Positions 61,801-64,000 of a stretch of 64,000 bases of DNA are shown here, in pieces (position 1 is the first letter of the stretch; each line of letters opens with the position of its first letter). The stretch is from Streptomyces sp. TS71-3 (lineage in GTDB: Bacteria; Actinomycetota; Actinomycetes; Streptomycetales; Streptomycetaceae). Location: NCBI RefSeq assembly GCF_018327685.1, contig NZ_BNEL01000001.1:1612001-1676000 (forward strand), in the 5' to 3' direction. The position numbers were made by a program, and so were the translations under genes. The notes under the pieces are model-generated. The model saw only the letters and a list, made by a program, of their open reading frames with translations, was not told where the DNA came from and searched no databases.

Positions 61801-62344
61801 CGCGCGCGCGGCACTCGAACGCTTCGTGAGATGGCACGTCACCGACCGCGCGGGCCGCACCCCCGTGGCCGGCGAGCACGACTTCGACGTCACCCTCGGG
61901 GCGGGGCCCTTCGAGGTGCGCATCCGCGGCGCCATGGACCGGGTGGAGCGGGACGCCCAGGGCCGCGCCTACGTCGTCGACTTCAAGACCGGCAAGCAGG
62001 CACCCAGCGCCGCCGACGTCGCCCGCCACCCGCAACTGGCCGTCTACCAGCTCGCCGTGCGCGAGGGCGCCGTCGACGACCTCTTCGGCGCGACGCCCGA
62101 GCCGGGCGGCGCCGAGCTCGTCCAGCTCCGCCAGGGCGCCGCCCGGCGCAGCGGCGGCGACGCGTTCCCCAAGGTGCAGTCCCAGGAGGCGCTGTCCGGC
62201 GAGTGGATCGGCGACCTGCTCGCGACCGCCGCGGGCAAGGTCCTCGACGAGCGCTTCACCCCCACCACCGGCCAGCAGTGCGCCCATTGCGCGTTCCACG
62301 CCGCGTGCAGCGCCCGGCCGGAGGGCGACCAGGTCGTGGAGTGA
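58877..62344 (+). CDS. adnA: AdnA-like ATP-dependent helicase/nuclease with Fe-S cluster (UvrD/RecB superfamily)
   Basis: 1155 residues, GTG at 58877 (no clear ribosome-binding site). Helicase motifs: VLAGPGTGKTSTLVEAV with Walker A K63, TFHSFCYALV, VFVDEYQDTDPAQV, FGDPDQSVYAFRGAD, VRLMTAHRAKGRQWRLVVV and EERRLFYVAATRACDRLVV. C-terminal RecB-type nuclease with VVDFKTGKQ (about 1032-1040). Four Cys (905, 1135, 1138, 1144) fit an Fe-S nuclease. Residues 486-530 are a 5-fold repeat of nine acidic residues. By family it pairs with AdnB (62454) in double-strand-break end resection; here it matches Rv3202c in position. Symbol by analogy. Confidence 0.92.
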   Translation: MSSPSSFRHLSHQGVRQGSRGAYRLVRTPPAPSPRPSADAGQRAVVHHPGGPLLVLAGPGTGKTSTLVEAVAARVEKGTAPERILVLTFSRTAAVDLRDRMALRVGAARAPRATTFHSFCYALVRAHQDADLFGEPLRLLSGPEQDVAVRELLAGQIDLERDGLGRVRWPDELRACLTTRGFADEVRAVLARSRELGLGPDALGAFAARIGRPDWRAAAAFLAQYLDVLDMQGVLDYAELVHRAVLLAEDAGTPETAARLAAQYDAVFVDEYQDTDPAQVRLLRALAGGGRTLVAFGDPDQSVYAFRGADVNGILDFAEAFPRADGRPSPVRVLGTSRRMASRVLAATREITRRMPLTRLSSQAVRAHREPAASRDGGRVEVYTYPTPGAELDNIADLLRRAHLEDGVPWGEMAVLVRAGARTIPGVRRALTAAGVPLDIDGDDLPLRHEPAVAPLLAALRAVATAAREDEGRGPAGGVDGAGRAQDGDELGARQDRDELGVPQDRDEPGAPRDGDERGARQDGDEPGAPQGGWLDTETALALLASPLAGMDATDLRRLGRALRDEERAAGNALPPPSDELLTRALAEPERLVAHDPAYARGAQRLGALLRKARELLAGGGTAEEALWELWNGTPWPQRLERTARRGGPGGRNADRDLDAVCALFATAARAEERSGGRGALNFLMEVDAQDIAADTLTGRAPRPEAVRLMTAHRAKGRQWRLVVVAGVQEGLWPDLRRRGSLLEADRIGRDGLAEPLTPGALLAEERRLFYVAATRACDRLVVTAVKSPADDGDQPSRFLTELGVTPRDVTGRPRRPLSVSALVAELRATTVDPRVSATLREAAAERLARLAALDDGEGRPLVPSAHPYRWWGMVDPTDGKVPLRDRDRPVVLSGSALDQLANTCALQWFLSREVKVDRPATAAQGFGNVVHVLADEVASGHTPADLGALMERLDSVWNALAFDAPWKSAQEKENARAALERFVRWHVTDRAGRTPVAGEHDFDVTLGAGPFEVRIRGAMDRVERDAQGRAYVVDFKTGKQAPSAADVARHPQLAVYQLAVREGAVDDLFGATPEPGGAELVQLRQGAARRSGGDAFPKVQSQEALSGEWIGDLLATAAGKVLDERFTPTTGQQCAHCAFHAACSARPEGDQVVE
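60332..60466 (+). repeat. 27-bp tandem repeat (x5) inside adnA
   Basis: Starts at 60332, 60359, 60386, 60413 and 60440. Encodes QDGDELGAR, QDRDELGVP, QDRDEPGAP, RDGDERGAR, QDGDEPGAP. It is in frame and lies in a Gly/Asp-rich linker between helicase regions, so it lengthens the protein without breaking it. Confidence 0.9.
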
Positions 62345-62439
62345 GGACGAGCCGGGGGCGGGGCGCGCGAGCGGGCGCCCGGCGGTCGTGGGACGCGTGG
62401 ACTGCCGCCCGCGCGCTCCGGTCTGTCGGCGGGTCCCGT

Positions 62440-62445
62440 TAGCCT
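62440..62445 (+). promoter_or_regulatory. -10 box for a leaderless adnB-like gene
   Basis: TAGCCT ends 8 nt before the GTG at 62454 and no Shine-Dalgarno lies between. Similar spacing to other leaderless starts in this window. Confidence 0.4.
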
Positions 62446-62453
62446 CGTTCGAC

Positions 62454-64000
62454 GTGAATGCCCGCATCACGGACCCCGAGCAACTCAAGGAGCTGCTCGG
62501 CATCCCCTTCACCCCGGAGCAGACGGCCTGCATCACCGCGCCGCCCGCCCCGCAGGTGATCGTGGCCGGCGCCGGATCGGGCAAGACGACCGTGATGGCG
62601 GCCCGCGTCGTCTGGCTCGTCGGCACCGGGCAGGTGACGGCCGAACAGGTCCTCGGGCTGACGTTCACCAACAAGGCCGCCGGCGAGCTGACCGAGCGGG
62701 TGCGCGCCGCCCTCGCCAGGGCGGGCGTCACCGACCCGGACCCCGCGGTGCCCGGCGAGGCGGGCGAGCCCGTCATCTCCACGTACCACGCCTTCGCCGG
62801 CCGGCTCCTCGCCGACCACGGCCTGCGCATCGGCCTGGAGCCGACCACCCGCCTGCTGGCCGACGCCACCCGTTTCCAGCTCGCCGCCCGCGTCCTGCGC
62901 GAGGCCCCGGGCCCCTACCCGGCCCTCACCCGCTCCTTCCCCGACCTCGTCAGCGACCTGCTGGCCCTGGACGCCGAACTCGCCGAGCACCTCGTGGAGC
63001 CCGCGCGCCTGCGCGCCCACGACACCGACCTGCTGCGCACCCTGGGCGGCGCCAAGCTCACCAACGCCGACCTGCGCAAGGTCCCCGAGGCGGCCGGCGC
63101 CCGCCGTGAACTCACCGAACTGGTGGGCCGCTACCGCGCCGCCAAGCGCGAGCGCGACCTCGTCGACTTCGGCGACCAGATCGCCCTGTCGGCCGCGCTC
63201 GCCCGAACCCGACCCGAGGTGGGCGCGATCCTCAGGGACGAGTTCCGCGTCGTCCTGCTGGACGAGTACCAGGACACGTCCGTCGCCCAGCGCGTCCTGC
63301 TCGCCGCGCTGTTCGGCGGCGGCACCGGACACCCCGTCACCGCCGTCGGCGACCCCTGCCAGGCCATCTACGGCTGGCGAGGCGCCTCCGTCGCCAACCT
63401 CGACGACTTCCCCGAGCACTTCGCCCACCCCGACGGCCGGCCGGCGCGGCGCCACGCGCTCAGCGAGAACCGCCGCAGCGGCGGCCGGCTGCTCGACCTG
63501 GCCAACACCCTCGCCACCCCCCTGCGCGCGCTCCACACGGGCGTGCAGGCCCTGCGGCCGGCCCCCGGGGCCGAGCGGGACGGCACGGTCCGGTGCGCCC
63601 TGCTGACCACCCACGCCGAGGAGATCGACTGGCTCGCGGACTCCCTCGCGCACCTGGTGGCCACCGGCACACCGCCCGGCGAGATCGCCGTCCTGTGCCG
63701 CACCGCGGCCGACTTCCCCGGGATCCAGAAGGCCCTGGTGGCGCGCGACGTGCCGGTGGAGGTCGTGGGCCTCTCCGGGCTGCTGCACCTCCCCGAGGTG
63801 GCCGACCTCGTCGCCGTCTGCGAGGTCCTCCAGGACCCGGGTGCCAACGCCTCCCTGGTGCGGCTGCTCATCGGCCCGCGCTGGCGCATCGGCCCCCGCG
63901 ACCTGGCCCTGCTGGGCCGCCGTGCGCGCGTGCTCGTCCGCCGCGAGGACCCGGCGGGGTCCGGCGACGCCGACCGGCGGCTCGCCGAGGCCGTCGAGGG
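62454..64000 (+). CDS. adnB: AdnB-like ATP-dependent helicase, N-terminal part (cut by window end)
   Basis: Open from the GTG at 62454 to the edge: 515 complete codons, no stop. Visible UvrD-type motifs: Walker A VAGAGSGKTTVMAARVV, LTFTNKAAGELTERV, STYHAFAGRLLADHG, VVLLDEYQDTSVAQRVLL (Walker B), AVGDPCQAIYGWRGASVANL, and ENRRSGGRLLDLAN. The N-terminal phrase ELLGIPFTPEQTACITAPPAP is typical of AdnB. It would be the motor and second nuclease subunit of AdnAB. The C-terminal nuclease lies beyond 64000. Located 110 bp after adnA, with its own putative leaderless promoter. Symbol by analogy with Rv3201c. Confidence 0.9.
   Translation, partial: MNARITDPEQLKELLGIPFTPEQTACITAPPAPQVIVAGAGSGKTTVMAARVVWLVGTGQVTAEQVLGLTFTNKAAGELTERVRAALARAGVTDPDPAVPGEAGEPVISTYHAFAGRLLADHGLRIGLEPTTRLLADATRFQLAARVLREAPGPYPALTRSFPDLVSDLLALDAELAEHLVEPARLRAHDTDLLRTLGGAKLTNADLRKVPEAAGARRELTELVGRYRAAKRERDLVDFGDQIALSAALARTRPEVGAILRDEFRVVLLDEYQDTSVAQRVLLAALFGGGTGHPVTAVGDPCQAIYGWRGASVANLDDFPEHFAHPDGRPARRHALSENRRSGGRLLDLANTLATPLRALHTGVQALRPAPGAERDGTVRCALLTTHAEEIDWLADSLAHLVATGTPPGEIAVLCRTAADFPGIQKALVARDVPVEVVGLSGLLHLPEVADLVAVCEVLQDPGANASLVRLLIGPRWRIGPRDLALLGRRARVLVRREDPAGSGDADRRLAEAVE

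Overview
This window looks like chromosomal core DNA of a Streptomyces or a very close relative. It has very high G+C with strong G/C bias at third codon positions, many GTG starts, ATGA/GTGA start-stop overlaps, and gene families typical of the genus. The 52-codon gene at 31878, the DUF3117 protein, the PelF-like/spherulin-4 operon and the tandem lipoprotein hydrolases all fit. Gene order repeats two blocks of the Mycobacterium tuberculosis chromosome as I remember it. The first is dapE–LOG–folP2–DivIVA-like–tag–DUF3117–O-methyltransferase–sigE–rseA–htrA–tatB–mrp–MgtE-like–corA. The second is rhlE–ferritin-like–DUF3107–TetR–DUF3152–moeZ–MGMT-like–adnA–adnB. This comparison is from memory, not a search.

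Layout. 1–2512: the end of an ABC-2 permease, then a DesK-type kinase and LuxR-type regulator, separated by a tandem array of tiny overlapping cistrons. 2703–4891: a SirB1/transglutaminase-like protein and a GNAT acetyltransferase on the minus strand. 5047–9639: 7Fe ferredoxin, dapC, a small secreted protein, a membrane-anchored lysozyme-like protein and dapE (lysine/meso-diaminopimelate pathway). 9853–14522: LOG protein, FolP2-like protein, a DivIVA-domain protein, 3-methyladenine glycosylase, enoyl-CoA hydratase and DUF3117. 14887–20760: O-methyltransferase and the envelope-stress group (ECF sigma factor, zinc anti-sigma factor, HtrA protease, TatB). 21149–28356: a hypothetical protein, Mrp (with a 54-bp repeat array at its 5' end), DUF1003, an MgtE-N/CBS protein, a lipoprotein, a hypothetical protein and CorA. 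28991–34212: SUFU-like, DUF6758, PHP phosphoesterase, a 52-aa protein, an NYN nuclease and an alpha/beta hydrolase.

34537–42823 carries a DEAD-box helicase, a ferritin-like protein, a small membrane protein, DUF3107, TetR, an acidic small protein, an alpha/beta hydrolase and the DUF3152 metalloprotease-like protein. 43139–48609 is a four-gene operon that I read as a Pel/galactosaminoglycan-like polysaccharide pathway: a PelF-type glycosyltransferase, a multi-span membrane protein, an SDR epimerase and a spherulin-4-type glycosidase. moeZ follows, then an intact IS30-family element with perfect 14-bp inverted repeats, two paralogous secreted tripeptidyl-aminopeptidase-like lipoproteins and a 1067-aa kinase-like/flippase-like fusion. 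The right end is DNA repair: an alkyltransferase-like protein without the catalytic Cys, then AdnA- and AdnB-like helicases, the latter cut by the window edge.

Several intergenic regions hold decaying tandem repeats or copies of a dispersed element with core GGGGCGCGGGGAACTGCGC. Several genes have a TANNNT box 6–8 nt before the start codon, suggesting leaderless mRNAs. No rRNA, tRNA or CRISPR array was found.
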